DNA of 64,000 nt from Chloroflexota bacterium. GTDB taxonomy: Bacteria > Chloroflexota > Dehalococcoidia > JACQUO01. A program made the translations under genes and the position numbers. Position 1 is the first letter of the stretch, and every line of letters starts with the position of its first letter. Positions 51,632 through 60,314 of the stretch are shown piece by piece. The stretch covers positions 29,120 to 93,119 of the forward strand of contig JACQUO010000004.1 in the NCBI GenBank assembly GCA_016210205.1, written 5' to 3'. The notes beneath the pieces were generated by a model. The model was given only the letters and a program-made list of their open reading frames with translations. It was not told where the DNA came from and did not search any database.

Positions 51632-53038
51632 ATGCCAGGCCAGAACAAACCCCGGACCATCGGCGAGCTGCGCAAGAGCAAATACCAGGTGCAGTCAGTG
51701 AAGGCGGAACTGCGCCGCAACCTCATCGAGAAGATGAAGCGGGGAGAGGAGCATTTCCCCGGCATCATTGGCTTCGAGGAGACGGTGATACCGCAAATAG
51801 AGAATGCCATCCTGGCGGGACAGGACATCATCCTCCTGGGCGAGCGGGGCCAGGCCAAGACCCGCATCATTCGCTCCCTGATAAACCTCCTGGACGAAGA
51901 AGTCCCCATCATCGCCGGTTGCGAGATAAACGACAACCCCTTCAAGCCCATCTGCATGCAGTGCCGCGAGAAGGTGGCCCACCAGGGCGATGAGGTGGAG
52001 ATAGCCTGGCTGGGGCGGGAGCATCGCTACGGCGAGAAGCTGGCCACCCCCGACATCACCATCGCCGACCTCATCGGCGAGGTGGACCCCATCAAGGTGG
52101 CCGAGGGCCGCTACCTCTCCGACGAGTTCACCATCCACTACGGCCTCATCCCCCGCACCAACCGGGGCATCTTCGCCATGAACGAGCTCCCTGACCTGGC
52201 GGAGCGCATCCAGGTGGGCCTCTTCAACATCATGGAGGAGCGGGATGTGCAAATTCGGGGCTACAAAATCCGCCTGCCCCTGGATGTATATCTAGTGGCC
52301 AGCGCCAACCCGGAGGACTACACCAACCGCGGCCGTATCATCACGCCCCTCAAGGACCGCTACGGGGCCCAAATCCGCACCCATTACCCCAAGACCATGG
52401 AGCACGAGATAGCCATCATGGAGATGGAGCGCACCAACTTTGAGGACAAGGACCTCAAGGTCAGCGTGCCGCCCTACATGCGTGACATCGTGGCCGAGCT
52501 CACCAGCCTGGCCCGCCGCAGCCCCGACATCAACCAACGCTCCGGGGTCAGCGTGCGGGTGTCCATTGCCAACTTTGAGAGCATGGTGGCCAACGCCCAG
52601 CGGCGAGCCATCCGCCTGGGCGAGCGGCAGGTCTCCCCGCGCGTCAGTGACCTGCCCTTCCTGCTGGCCTCCACCGCCGGCAAGATTGAGCTAGAGACCG
52701 CGGAGGATGGCCGCGAGGAGAAGGTGCTGGAGGACCTCACCCGCAAGGCAGTCCTCAATGTCTTCAACCGCTTCTTCCGCCCCGCGGACTTCGATGACCT
52801 GCTCGCCAAATTCGAGGCTGGCCTGGCCATAGAGGTCTCCGACCTGCAGCTGTCTTCAGATTATGTAAAGCTAGTCCGAGAGAGCGCCTCCCTGAGGGAG
52901 GGCGTCAAGAAGCTGGGCGGCGGCGAGGACCCCGCCGCCATCGCCTCGGCCATCGAGTTCATCCTGGAGGGCCTACACCTGCACCGCCGACTCAACAAGG
53001 ACAAGCTGGCGGGCAAGGCCAGGTACCGGACGCCTTAA
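51632..53038 (+). CDS. AAA+ ATPase, magnesium-chelatase ChlI/MoxR type
   Basis: 468 residues. Walker A GERGQAKT (70-77), Walker B/Glu-switch region GIFAMNELPDLAERIQVGLFNIMEERDVQIRGYKIRLPLDVYLVASANPEDYT (the inserted hairpin typical of the ChlI clade) and sensor/arginine-finger region RITTPLKDRYG-like IITPLKDRYGAQI. A CMQCREK motif lies in the first half. ATG 51632 follows GGAGG. Overall it resembles ChlI-like proteins outside chlorophyll synthesis that pair with a VWA partner, here the next gene. Substrate unknown. Confidence 0.85.
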   Translation: MPGQNKPRTIGELRKSKYQVQSVKAELRRNLIEKMKRGEEHFPGIIGFEETVIPQIENAILAGQDIILLGERGQAKTRIIRSLINLLDEEVPIIAGCEINDNPFKPICMQCREKVAHQGDEVEIAWLGREHRYGEKLATPDITIADLIGEVDPIKVAEGRYLSDEFTIHYGLIPRTNRGIFAMNELPDLAERIQVGLFNIMEERDVQIRGYKIRLPLDVYLVASANPEDYTNRGRIITPLKDRYGAQIRTHYPKTMEHEIAIMEMERTNFEDKDLKVSVPPYMRDIVAELTSLARRSPDINQRSGVSVRVSIANFESMVANAQRRAIRLGERQVSPRVSDLPFLLASTAGKIELETAEDGREEKVLEDLTRKAVLNVFNRFFRPADFDDLLAKFEAGLAIEVSDLQLSSDYVKLVRESASLREGVKKLGGGEDPAAIASAIEFILEGLHLHRRLNKDKLAGKARYRTP

Positions 53039-53039
53039 C

Positions 53040-55103
53040 GTGCTGCGCTCCTACCGCTACTCCAACTGGGACGGGACGCAGGAGTTCCCCGAGCTGGGCG
53101 CCGATGACATCATGGCGGAGCTCTCCGATGACCTGCTGTCCTACGGAGACCTCTCTTATGCCCTGCAGCGCCTGATGCAGCGGGGCATGACGGGCCAGAT
53201 GAACCCCCGAATGCGGGGGCTCCAGGACCTGCTCCAGCAGCTCCGCAACCGCAAGCAGGAAACCCTGCACAAGCACAACCTCAACTCCATCCTGGACGAC
53301 ATCCAGGAGCGCCTGGCCCAAATCGAGAAGGCGGAGCGGGCCGGCATCGACCGCCGCCTGGAGGAGGCCCGCCAGCGGCACCAGGAGGGCCAGGCCGCGG
53401 AGCAGGCCGGCGCCCCACCCAAGCTCTCCCCCGAGCAGGCCCAGAAGCTCATGCAAAACCTGGAGTCCATGGCCTCCAAGAACTTGGAATTCCTGGACAA
53501 CCTCCCCCGGGATGTGGGCGGCGCCATCAAAGAGCTCTCCGAGTATGAGTTCATGGATAGCGACGCCAAGGCCCAGTTCGATGAGCTCATGGAGATGCTC
53601 AAACAGCGGGCCATGGAGTCCTACTTCCGGGATATGATGAGCAAAATGCAGTCCATGTCCCCGGATCAGATGGGCGCCATGAACCAGATGATTTCCGACC
53701 TGAACAAGATGCTCCGGGACAAAATCCTGGGCCGAGAGCCGGACTTCCAGGGCTTCATGGATAAGTGGGGCGGCTTCTTCGGGGCCAACCCGCCCCAGAG
53801 CCTGGAGGAGTTGGTGGAGAAGCTCCAGCGGGACCTCGCCCAGATGCAGTCCCTCCTGGAGAGCCTCCCCGAGGACCTGCGCCGCTCCCTGGAGGAGATG
53901 ATTGAGTCGGCCCTGGACGACGAGACCCGCCAGCAGCTGGCCCAGATGGCCGCCAGCCTGGACTACCTCTTCCCCTCCAGCGAGCTCAAGAACCAGTACC
54001 CCTTCTGGGGTGATGAGCCCATCTCCATGAGCGAGGCCCTCAAGCTCATGGAGCAGCTCCAGAAGATGGACGAGCTGGAGCGCCAGCTCCGCAAGGTACA
54101 GCCCGGCTCCGACCTGAGCGAGGTGAACGAAGAGTCCCTCAAGGAGCTCCTGGGGCCAGAGGCAGCCAACTCCTGGGAGCAGCTCAAGGAGTTACTCAAA
54201 CGCCTGGAGGAGGCCGGGTATGTGAAGAAGACGCGGGACCGCCTGGAGCTGACCCCAAAAGGGATGCGCAAGATTGGCCAGAAGGCGCTCCTGGACATCT
54301 TCCAGCAGCTGAAGAAGGAACACTTCGGCAAACACGAGACCGCGGACACGGGAGCCAGCACCCAGCGGGAGGAGGACACCAAACCCTACCAGTTCGGCGA
54401 CCCCTTCTACCTGAGTCTGGAGAAGACCCTCATGAACGCGGTCAAGCGCGGTGAGTCCGAAGGGGTGCCTATCCAGCTCAAGGGGGAGGACTTCGAGGTT
54501 TACCGCACCCAGCACCTCACCCAGTCAGCCACGGTGCTCATGCTGGACCTCTCCCTCTCCATGCCCATGCGGGGCAACTTCTTCGCCGCCAAGAAAGTGG
54601 CCCTGGCCCTGGACAGCCTCATCCGCACCCAGTTCCCCCGGGACAAGCTCTTCCTTGTCGGCTTCGCGGACATCGCCCGGGAACTGAGCCGGGAGACCCT
54701 CTCCCAGGTGACCTGGAACGAGTATGTCTATGGCACCAATATGCAGCACGCCTTCATGCTGGGGCGCAAGCTCCTGGGGCGGGAGCGCACCCAGAACAAG
54801 CAGTTCATCGTCATCACCGACGGCGAGCCCACGGCCCACCTGGAGGGGGACCGGCCCTTCTTCGCCTATCCGCCCGCCCTCAAGACCATCCAGGAGACCC
54901 TGAAGGAGGTGCGACGCTGCACCAAGGAGGACATCCGCATCAATGTGTTCATGCTGGACCGCAGCCGCTATCTCACCGACTTCATCCACCACCTCACCAA
55001 GATTAACAAGGGCCGGGTCTTATTCACCACCGCCGACTCCCTGGGCCAGTATATCCTGGTGGACTACCTGTCCAACAAGCGCAAGCACATCCTTTCTTCT
55101 TAA
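53040..55103 (+). CDS. VWA-domain partner of the AAA+ ATPase
   Basis: 687 residues from GTG 53040, one base after the AAA+ stop. The first ~480 residues are highly helical, Glu/Gln/Met-rich and partly coiled coil. The C-terminal VWA domain (~495-680) has a complete MIDAS: DLSLS (503-507), the Thr in YGTNMQHAF and the Asp in VITDGEP. MIDAS plus AAA+ pairing is the logic of ChlI/ChlD and MoxR/VWA chaperones. The client is unknown; no metallo-enzyme gene is adjacent. Confidence 0.85.
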   Translation: MLRSYRYSNWDGTQEFPELGADDIMAELSDDLLSYGDLSYALQRLMQRGMTGQMNPRMRGLQDLLQQLRNRKQETLHKHNLNSILDDIQERLAQIEKAERAGIDRRLEEARQRHQEGQAAEQAGAPPKLSPEQAQKLMQNLESMASKNLEFLDNLPRDVGGAIKELSEYEFMDSDAKAQFDELMEMLKQRAMESYFRDMMSKMQSMSPDQMGAMNQMISDLNKMLRDKILGREPDFQGFMDKWGGFFGANPPQSLEELVEKLQRDLAQMQSLLESLPEDLRRSLEEMIESALDDETRQQLAQMAASLDYLFPSSELKNQYPFWGDEPISMSEALKLMEQLQKMDELERQLRKVQPGSDLSEVNEESLKELLGPEAANSWEQLKELLKRLEEAGYVKKTRDRLELTPKGMRKIGQKALLDIFQQLKKEHFGKHETADTGASTQREEDTKPYQFGDPFYLSLEKTLMNAVKRGESEGVPIQLKGEDFEVYRTQHLTQSATVLMLDLSLSMPMRGNFFAAKKVALALDSLIRTQFPRDKLFLVGFADIARELSRETLSQVTWNEYVYGTNMQHAFMLGRKLLGRERTQNKQFIVITDGEPTAHLEGDRPFFAYPPALKTIQETLKEVRRCTKEDIRINVFMLDRSRYLTDFIHHLTKINKGRVLFTTADSLGQYILVDYLSNKRKHILSS

Positions 55104-55142
55104 GTTAAGCAAGCAGGGCCACAGCCCAGCTCAAAGTAACCA

Positions 55143-55176
55143 AAGGGGGGCGGACCTAGAAGTCCCGCCCCCCTTA
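55143..55176. terminator. Bidirectional terminator
   Basis: AAGGGGGGCGG and CCGCCCCCCTT form an 11-bp stem; it lies between convergent genes. Confidence 0.8.
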
Positions 55177-55193
55177 GCGTCTTCCGTTCCAGC

Positions 55194-55949
55194 TTACGGG
55201 TCGTAGAGCGCCTGGGTGCCGCTGATGTCCCCCACTTCCAGGGAGATTTTCCTGGTCTCCCCCTTGGAAGAGTAGCCGTACATGGTCAGGTCCCGGTAGG
55301 CATCGCTGTAAAGGTCATCCAGGCCCACCACATGGCCGCCCTCGTGGGTGGCGATGTTGCGCACATCATAGACCTTTATTTTCGTAGGCCCTTCGCCATC
55401 GGGGTCGATACCCCAGCGAACGCTGGTGTTGAAGACCATGTCGGTCTCCAGGACTTCGTCCCCCGCCGACATGGTGCCAGAGCCATCGTTGTCCTGGTAC
55501 CACACCCACACCCCGGCGATGACCCGTCCATCGCCGATGACCTGCCAGGAAACATTGTTCTTGCCATCCAGCTTCCCCCACCAGCTATTGGAATCGATGG
55601 TGGGGCTGTCGTTGAACAGCTCAACCCCCGTGGCCGCATCCCAGGCCTCAAGGCCAGCCCTCACCTCGGCCACCGCCCCTGCCGGCCCCCCCGAGGGGTT
55701 GACGATGTAAGGGACGCCGGAGGGGTATTTAGCCAAATCCCACTTGGGCCCCAGCAACTGGTAGTAAGTGTTATCCACGGGCGTGGGGGTAGGCGCGGGG
55801 CGCCCCCCCTTGGCCGGCTCTTCGTAGTGGATGAAAACCGCCTCCAACACCTTGGGAGTAATTGGCTTCCCGGGCTTGGCCATAGCCACGGGCGCCGCCA
55901 GGGAGAGCATCAGGCCTGCCACGGCGACAGCAACTAAAAATCGCTTCAT
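55194..55949 (-). CDS. Secreted metzincin-type zinc protease
   Basis: 251 residues with a signal peptide ending AMA (about residue 24). The zinc motif is HEGGHVVGLDD (202-212), i.e. HExxHxxGxxD with Asp as third ligand as in snapalysin, and a Met-turn TMYGY (M223). A Ca-binding-like loop DNDGSGTMSAGDE starts at D153. Matrixin-like SWQVIGD and WGIDPDGEG segments precede the motif. ATG 55949 has AGGAGGT upstream; the longer frame to 56078 does not. Likely a small extracellular protease. Confidence 0.85.
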   Translation of the reverse strand: MKRFLVAVAVAGLMLSLAAPVAMAKPGKPITPKVLEAVFIHYEEPAKGGRPAPTPTPVDNTYYQLLGPKWDLAKYPSGVPYIVNPSGGPAGAVAEVRAGLEAWDAATGVELFNDSPTIDSNSWWGKLDGKNNVSWQVIGDGRVIAGVWVWYQDNDGSGTMSAGDEVLETDMVFNTSVRWGIDPDGEGPTKIKVYDVRNIATHEGGHVVGLDDLYSDAYRDLTMYGYSSKGETRKISLEVGDISGTQALYDP

Positions 55950-56128
55950 AAGGACCTCCTTGGCGCGAAAGGGGGGCGCATATTTTCTGCCAAGATACTT
56001 GCCAAGATACTCCCTGGGCAAGGCGCTGTCAAGGCAAAAAGGCCTGTCTCTCCCGGCTCTTTTCGCATTAATGAGCAAAAAGCGCTGTAAGGCCTCGCCA
56101 GGGCTTACCCTCTAAGGGCCATCATCTT

Positions 56129-57955
56129 CTACAGGGCCTCCTGGAGGCGCTGGGCCAGCTTCAGGGTCATACTCGGCGCCGCAGCCAGCTCCTCCAGGGA
56201 GGCCTCCTTCAGCCTCTTCAGGGAGCCGAAGTGGCGCAGGAGGCCCCGCTTGCGCTTGGGGCCGATGCCCGGCACGCTGTCCAGGGGGGAGGCCAGGGCC
56301 GCCTGGCGCCGCACCTTCTGGTGGTAGGCCAGGGCGAAGCGGTGGGCCTCGTCCCGCACCCGCTGCACCAGATGCAGGGCGGGGGAGCGGGGGGGCAAGA
56401 CCACCGGTTCCGCTAGCTCCGGCACGAAAAGCTCCTCCCGCTCCTTAGCCAGGCTGGCCACGGGGATGCCCACCACGCGCAGGTCCGCCAGGGCCTCCAG
56501 GGCGGCGTTGAGCTGGCCCTTGCCGCCGTCGATGAGGAGAAGGTCTGGGGTTTTGACCCAGGGCTGGCCCTCCTCTGGGGCAGCAGCGGCCCGGCGGCGG
56601 AAGCGGCGCTTCAACACCTCCCTGAGCATAGCGTAGTCGTCCGCGCCAGCCACGGTCTTGATGCGGAAGCGGCGGTAGTCGGCCTTCCGGGGGCGGCCCT
56701 CCTGGAAGGCCACCAGGCTGCCCACGGCGGAGGTTCCCCCCAGGTTAGAGATGTCATAGGCCTCAATTCGCTGGGGCAGGCGGGGCAGCTGAAGCTGCTC
56801 CTGGAACTCCAGGAGGGCCGCGGCGGTGCGCCCGCTATCTAGCTGTCGCTGGGCCTGGAGCTGGGCCAGGGCCTGGCGGGCGTTCTCCTCCGCCAGGGCC
56901 ACCAGCTCCCGCTTCTGGCCCCGCCGGGGCGCCACCAGGCGCACGGGACCGGGGCGGCGTTCCTCCAACCAGCGGCTCAAGGTGGGCGCCTCCTGGGGGA
57001 TGACGCCCAGAAGCAACACCGGGGGTATCCGAGAGGCGGAGAGATAGAACTGGCGCAGGAACTGGGCCATAATCTCTTCCGCGGGCTCGTCCTGGACACC
57101 CTCCAGGAGGAAGTGGTCGCCGCCCATGAGCTTGCCCTCCCGGATGAAGAACACCTGGGCTAGGGCCTCGTCGGTGTTCCGGGCCAGGGCGACCACATCC
57201 TCGTCCTCGCCCCTGGTGGAGACCACCTTCTGGCGCAGGGCCACCTTCTCGATAGCCTGAATCTGGTCTCGGAGCACCGCCGCCCGCTCGAACTCCAACT
57301 TCTCCGAGGCCTCCTCCATCTTAACCTTGAGCTCGGCCAAGACTTTGCCGTGCTTGCCCTCCAGGAATAGGATGACTTGGCGGATGACCTCTCGATACTC
57401 CTCCCGGCTCACCACCCCGATGCAGGGGCCTACGCAGCGGTGGAGGTGGTAGTCCAGGCAGGGGCGGCGGTCCTGGCCGGTGATGGGCTTGGTGCAGGAG
57501 CGGTAGGGGAAGAGCTTCTTGACCAGATCCAAAGAAGTTCGGACCGAAGCGGCGCTGGCGAAAGGTCCGAAGTAGAGCCCGCCATCCTTTTCCAGCTTGC
57601 GGGTGATGTAGACCCGGGCCCAGTCCTCATCCACCATGATTTTGAGATAGGGGTAGTTCTTGTCGTCCTTGAGGCGCACATTGTAGCGGGGGTGATGGTG
57701 CTTGATGAGGGTGCATTCCAGCATCAAGGCTTCCATCTCGTTGTCGGTGATCACAGTCTCCACCCGCCGCACCCGCTCCCTCAGGCTCTGGAGCTTGGGG
57801 GTGAGGGCAGCGGCCCGCCCAAAGTAGGAACGCACCCGGCTGCGCAGGCTGGCGGCCTTGCCTACATAGAGGACCTGGCCCTGCTCATCCCGAAAGAGAT
57901 AGACCCCAGGCTTTACGGGGAGGGACTTTATCTGGACGAGGAGGGGGGAGACCAT
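56129..57955 (-). CDS. uvrC: Excinuclease ABC subunit C
   Basis: Dual-incision nuclease of nucleotide excision repair, 608 residues. GIY-YIG domain (PGVYLFRDEQGQVLYVGKA), a CIGVVSREEY segment with cysteines, UVR domain (LEFERAAVLRDQIQAIE), the RNase H-like endonuclease (EAYDISNLGGTSAVGSLVAF; DLLLIDGGKGQLNAAL) and C-terminal HhH pair (SVPGIGPKRKRGLL). It overlaps the end of rel by 28 bases, so translation is coupled. Confidence 0.97.
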   Translation of the reverse strand: MVSPLLVQIKSLPVKPGVYLFRDEQGQVLYVGKAASLRSRVRSYFGRAAALTPKLQSLRERVRRVETVITDNEMEALMLECTLIKHHHPRYNVRLKDDKNYPYLKIMVDEDWARVYITRKLEKDGGLYFGPFASAASVRTSLDLVKKLFPYRSCTKPITGQDRRPCLDYHLHRCVGPCIGVVSREEYREVIRQVILFLEGKHGKVLAELKVKMEEASEKLEFERAAVLRDQIQAIEKVALRQKVVSTRGEDEDVVALARNTDEALAQVFFIREGKLMGGDHFLLEGVQDEPAEEIMAQFLRQFYLSASRIPPVLLLGVIPQEAPTLSRWLEERRPGPVRLVAPRRGQKRELVALAEENARQALAQLQAQRQLDSGRTAAALLEFQEQLQLPRLPQRIEAYDISNLGGTSAVGSLVAFQEGRPRKADYRRFRIKTVAGADDYAMLREVLKRRFRRRAAAAPEEGQPWVKTPDLLLIDGGKGQLNAALEALADLRVVGIPVASLAKEREELFVPELAEPVVLPPRSPALHLVQRVRDEAHRFALAYHQKVRRQAALASPLDSVPGIGPKRKRGLLRHFGSLKRLKEASLEELAAAPSMTLKLAQRLQEAL

Positions 57956-60165
57956 GACGAATGCTGCTGGTGAACGCCGTCCTGGATGCGGGTGGCGCTC
58001 ATGATGCCCCGCACCCCTTCCAGGCGGGCGAGCACCCGGCTGAGTTGGTCGATGCCGGTAATCTCCAGGGTGAGGTTGATGGTGATGGCCCCGTCCTGGC
58101 GGGCCACGCTCTGAACCAGGACGATGTTGACCTTCTCCTCCGAGACCACGGTGGAGAGGTCCCGGAGCAGGCCCACCCGATCCCAGGCGTCCACCTGGAC
58201 GGACACGGGGTATTTCTGCTCCCGCTTGCCCCAGTCCACCCGCACCAGGCGCTCCTTCTCCTCGGCGCGGACGATGTTGGGGCAGTCGCGGCGGTGGATG
58301 GTGACCCCCCGAGCGCGGGTGACATAGCCGATGATGTCATCGCCAGGAAGAGGGTGACAGCACTGGGCAAGGTGGGTCAGAAGGTCACCCACCCCCATGA
58401 CCTGGATGGAGGGCGAGACGGGCGTCGCCCCTGGGGGTGGGGTGGCGGAGGGTAACGGCGCAGCCACGGGCGGGCGCTCCCGGGCAGCCAGCTTCTCGGC
58501 GATGTTCCGGGGGTTCACCTCGCCGATGCCGATGTCGGCGCGGAAGTCCTCCAGGCTCTTGTACTCCAGGAGCGTGGCGATGTTCTCCTGCTCGGCGAGG
58601 CTGATGCCCAAACGCTTCAGCTCCTTCTCCAGGAGCTCCTTACCCTGGCGGATGCTCTCGGCCCGGGCCTGACGCCGGAACCAGTGGCGTATCTTGGAGC
58701 GGGCCTCGGCGGTGGAGACGAAGCCCAGGTCGGGGTTGAGCCAGTCCAGGCTGGGACCCCGCTCTCCTTTGGTGGCCATAATCTCCACCGTGTCGCCGTT
58801 GACCAGCTTGTAGCCGAGACTCACCAGACGGCCATTGACCTTAGACCCAATGCAGCGGTGGCCCAGGTCGGTGTGGATGCGGTAGGCGAAGTCCAGGGGG
58901 GTAGAGCCCGCAGGCAAATCCACGATGTCGCCCTTGGGAGTGAAGACGAAGACCTGGTCTTGGAAGACATCGGTGCGGACGGACTCTAGAAACTCGGCGC
59001 TGGAGAGCTCCCGTTGCCAGTCCAACAGCTGGCGCAGCCAGGACATGCGCTCCTCATAGCGCATATCCTTGGAGCCGCCCTCCTTGTAGCGCCAGTGGGC
59101 CGCCACGCCGTACTCCGCCACCCGGTGCATCTCGTTGGTGCGGATTTGAATCTCCAGGGGCTTGCCCTCCAGGGCCATCACTGTGGTGTGGAGGGACTGG
59201 TACATATTGTCTTTCCTGGTGGCGATGTAGTCGTCGAAGGTGCCGGGGATGGGCCGCCACAGGTTGTGGATTAGGCCCAAAGCGGTGTAGCAGTCTTTGA
59301 CCTCGGACACCAGGACCCTCAGCGCCAAGAGGTCGTATATCTCGCTCAGCTTCCTCCCCTGCTGGGCGTACTTCTCCATCTTCTGGTAGATGCTGAAGAA
59401 ACTCTTGGGGCGGCCGCTCATCTCAACCTTAAGCCCAGCCCCCTCCAACTCGCCGCGAATGGCCTTGATGGCTTCCTCCACATATTGCTCCCGGGCCTCG
59501 CGGGTAGAGGCCACCAGCTCGGCCACCTCCCGGTACTTCTCCGGGTTGAGATATCGGAAGGCCAGATCCTCCAGCTGCCACTTGAAATGCCAAATCCCCA
59601 GGCGATGGGCCAAGGGGGCATAAATATCCAGGGTCTCCTGAGCGATGAGGCGACGCCGGTGCGGGGGAAGGGCGCCCAGGGTGCGCAGGTTGTGGAGGCG
59701 ATCCGCTAGCTTGATGAAGACCACCCGTACATCCTCGGCCATGGCCAAGAACATGCGACGCAGGTTGACGGCCTGGGCCTCGGCCTCCACGGCCCGGCGT
59801 TCCTTCACCGCCGCAGCCATGGCGATTTTCCCCACCTTGGTGACGCCGTCCACCAGCTTGGCCACTTCCGAGCCGAACTGCCGGTCTATCTCCTCCATGG
59901 GGATGCCACAGTCCTCGGGGACATCGTGGAGGAGGCCCGCGGCCAAGGCGGTGGCATCCAGGTGAAGCTCGGCCAGGAGGAGGGCGGTGGCCAGGGGGTG
60001 CTCCATGAAGGGTTCGCCGGAGAGTCGTCGCTGGTTCTGGTGGGCCTTGAGGGCGAACTCGTAGGCCCGGCGGACCAGCCCCAGCTTGTCCTCGCCGAGA
60101 TAGCTGTGTGCCCTGGCCCAGAGCTCCTCGAATCCCGCCCTAGGGGTGACCTCCAAGGTTTCCAT
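57928..60165 (-). CDS. rel: Bifunctional (p)ppGpp synthetase/hydrolase Rel
   Basis: 745 residues in the long RSH form: HD hydrolase (H56, HD 80-81, ED 84-85 all present), synthetase (GRPKSFFSIYQKM, YDLLALRVLV, MYQSLHT), TGS (VFVFTPKGDIVDLPAGSTPLDFAYRIHTDLG) and a C-terminal ACT domain (INLTLEITGIDQLSRVL). At the RXKD position the synthetase reads TFDD (309-312), closer to the EXDD form of monofunctional RelA. Start at 60165, because the promoter -10 lies at 60185-60190 and GGGAG precedes the ATG. Confidence 0.95.
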   Translation of the reverse strand: METLEVTPRAGFEELWARAHSYLGEDKLGLVRRAYEFALKAHQNQRRLSGEPFMEHPLATALLLAELHLDATALAAGLLHDVPEDCGIPMEEIDRQFGSEVAKLVDGVTKVGKIAMAAAVKERRAVEAEAQAVNLRRMFLAMAEDVRVVFIKLADRLHNLRTLGALPPHRRRLIAQETLDIYAPLAHRLGIWHFKWQLEDLAFRYLNPEKYREVAELVASTREAREQYVEEAIKAIRGELEGAGLKVEMSGRPKSFFSIYQKMEKYAQQGRKLSEIYDLLALRVLVSEVKDCYTALGLIHNLWRPIPGTFDDYIATRKDNMYQSLHTTVMALEGKPLEIQIRTNEMHRVAEYGVAAHWRYKEGGSKDMRYEERMSWLRQLLDWQRELSSAEFLESVRTDVFQDQVFVFTPKGDIVDLPAGSTPLDFAYRIHTDLGHRCIGSKVNGRLVSLGYKLVNGDTVEIMATKGERGPSLDWLNPDLGFVSTAEARSKIRHWFRRQARAESIRQGKELLEKELKRLGISLAEQENIATLLEYKSLEDFRADIGIGEVNPRNIAEKLAARERPPVAAPLPSATPPPGATPVSPSIQVMGVGDLLTHLAQCCHPLPGDDIIGYVTRARGVTIHRRDCPNIVRAEEKERLVRVDWGKREQKYPVSVQVDAWDRVGLLRDLSTVVSEEKVNIVLVQSVARQDGAITINLTLEITGIDQLSRVLARLEGVRGIMSATRIQDGVHQQHSSWSPPSSSR

Positions 60166-60184
60166 TTCCCACTCCCCATGAGGT

Positions 60185-60213
60185 AGTATAACCCAGGAAC
60201 AAGGGCAGGGCAA
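60185..60213 (-). promoter_or_regulatory. Promoter for rel-uvrC
   Basis: On the minus strand TTGCCC (complement of 60208-60213), 17 bp, TATACT (complement of 60185-60190). Start near 60178. Confidence 0.65.
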
Positions 60214-60222
60214 CGCCTTTGC

Positions 60223-60251
60223 TTTACAACCCCTAGAGCATGGTGTATCCT
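60223..60251 (+). promoter_or_regulatory. Candidate promoter for hisS
   Basis: TTTACA (60223-60228), 17 bp, TATCCT (60246-60251). Start about 60258, leader ~57 bases. Confidence 0.55.
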
Positions 60252-60314
60252 TCTAGTCCAGACCGGCTCACCATCATGGAGCCAAGGCGGTTTTAGAGCG
60301 GGGAGAGGCTATAT

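Noticed and set aside
51523-55103. AAA+/VWA pair as an actual magnesium chelatase for chlorophyll
   Set aside because: No ChlH or other tetrapyrrole gene is nearby and the VWA protein differs in length and N-terminal half from ChlD.
60166-60213. Longer start for Rel
   Set aside because: This stretch contains the promoter -35/-10 boxes; homology and a ribosome site begin at 60165.
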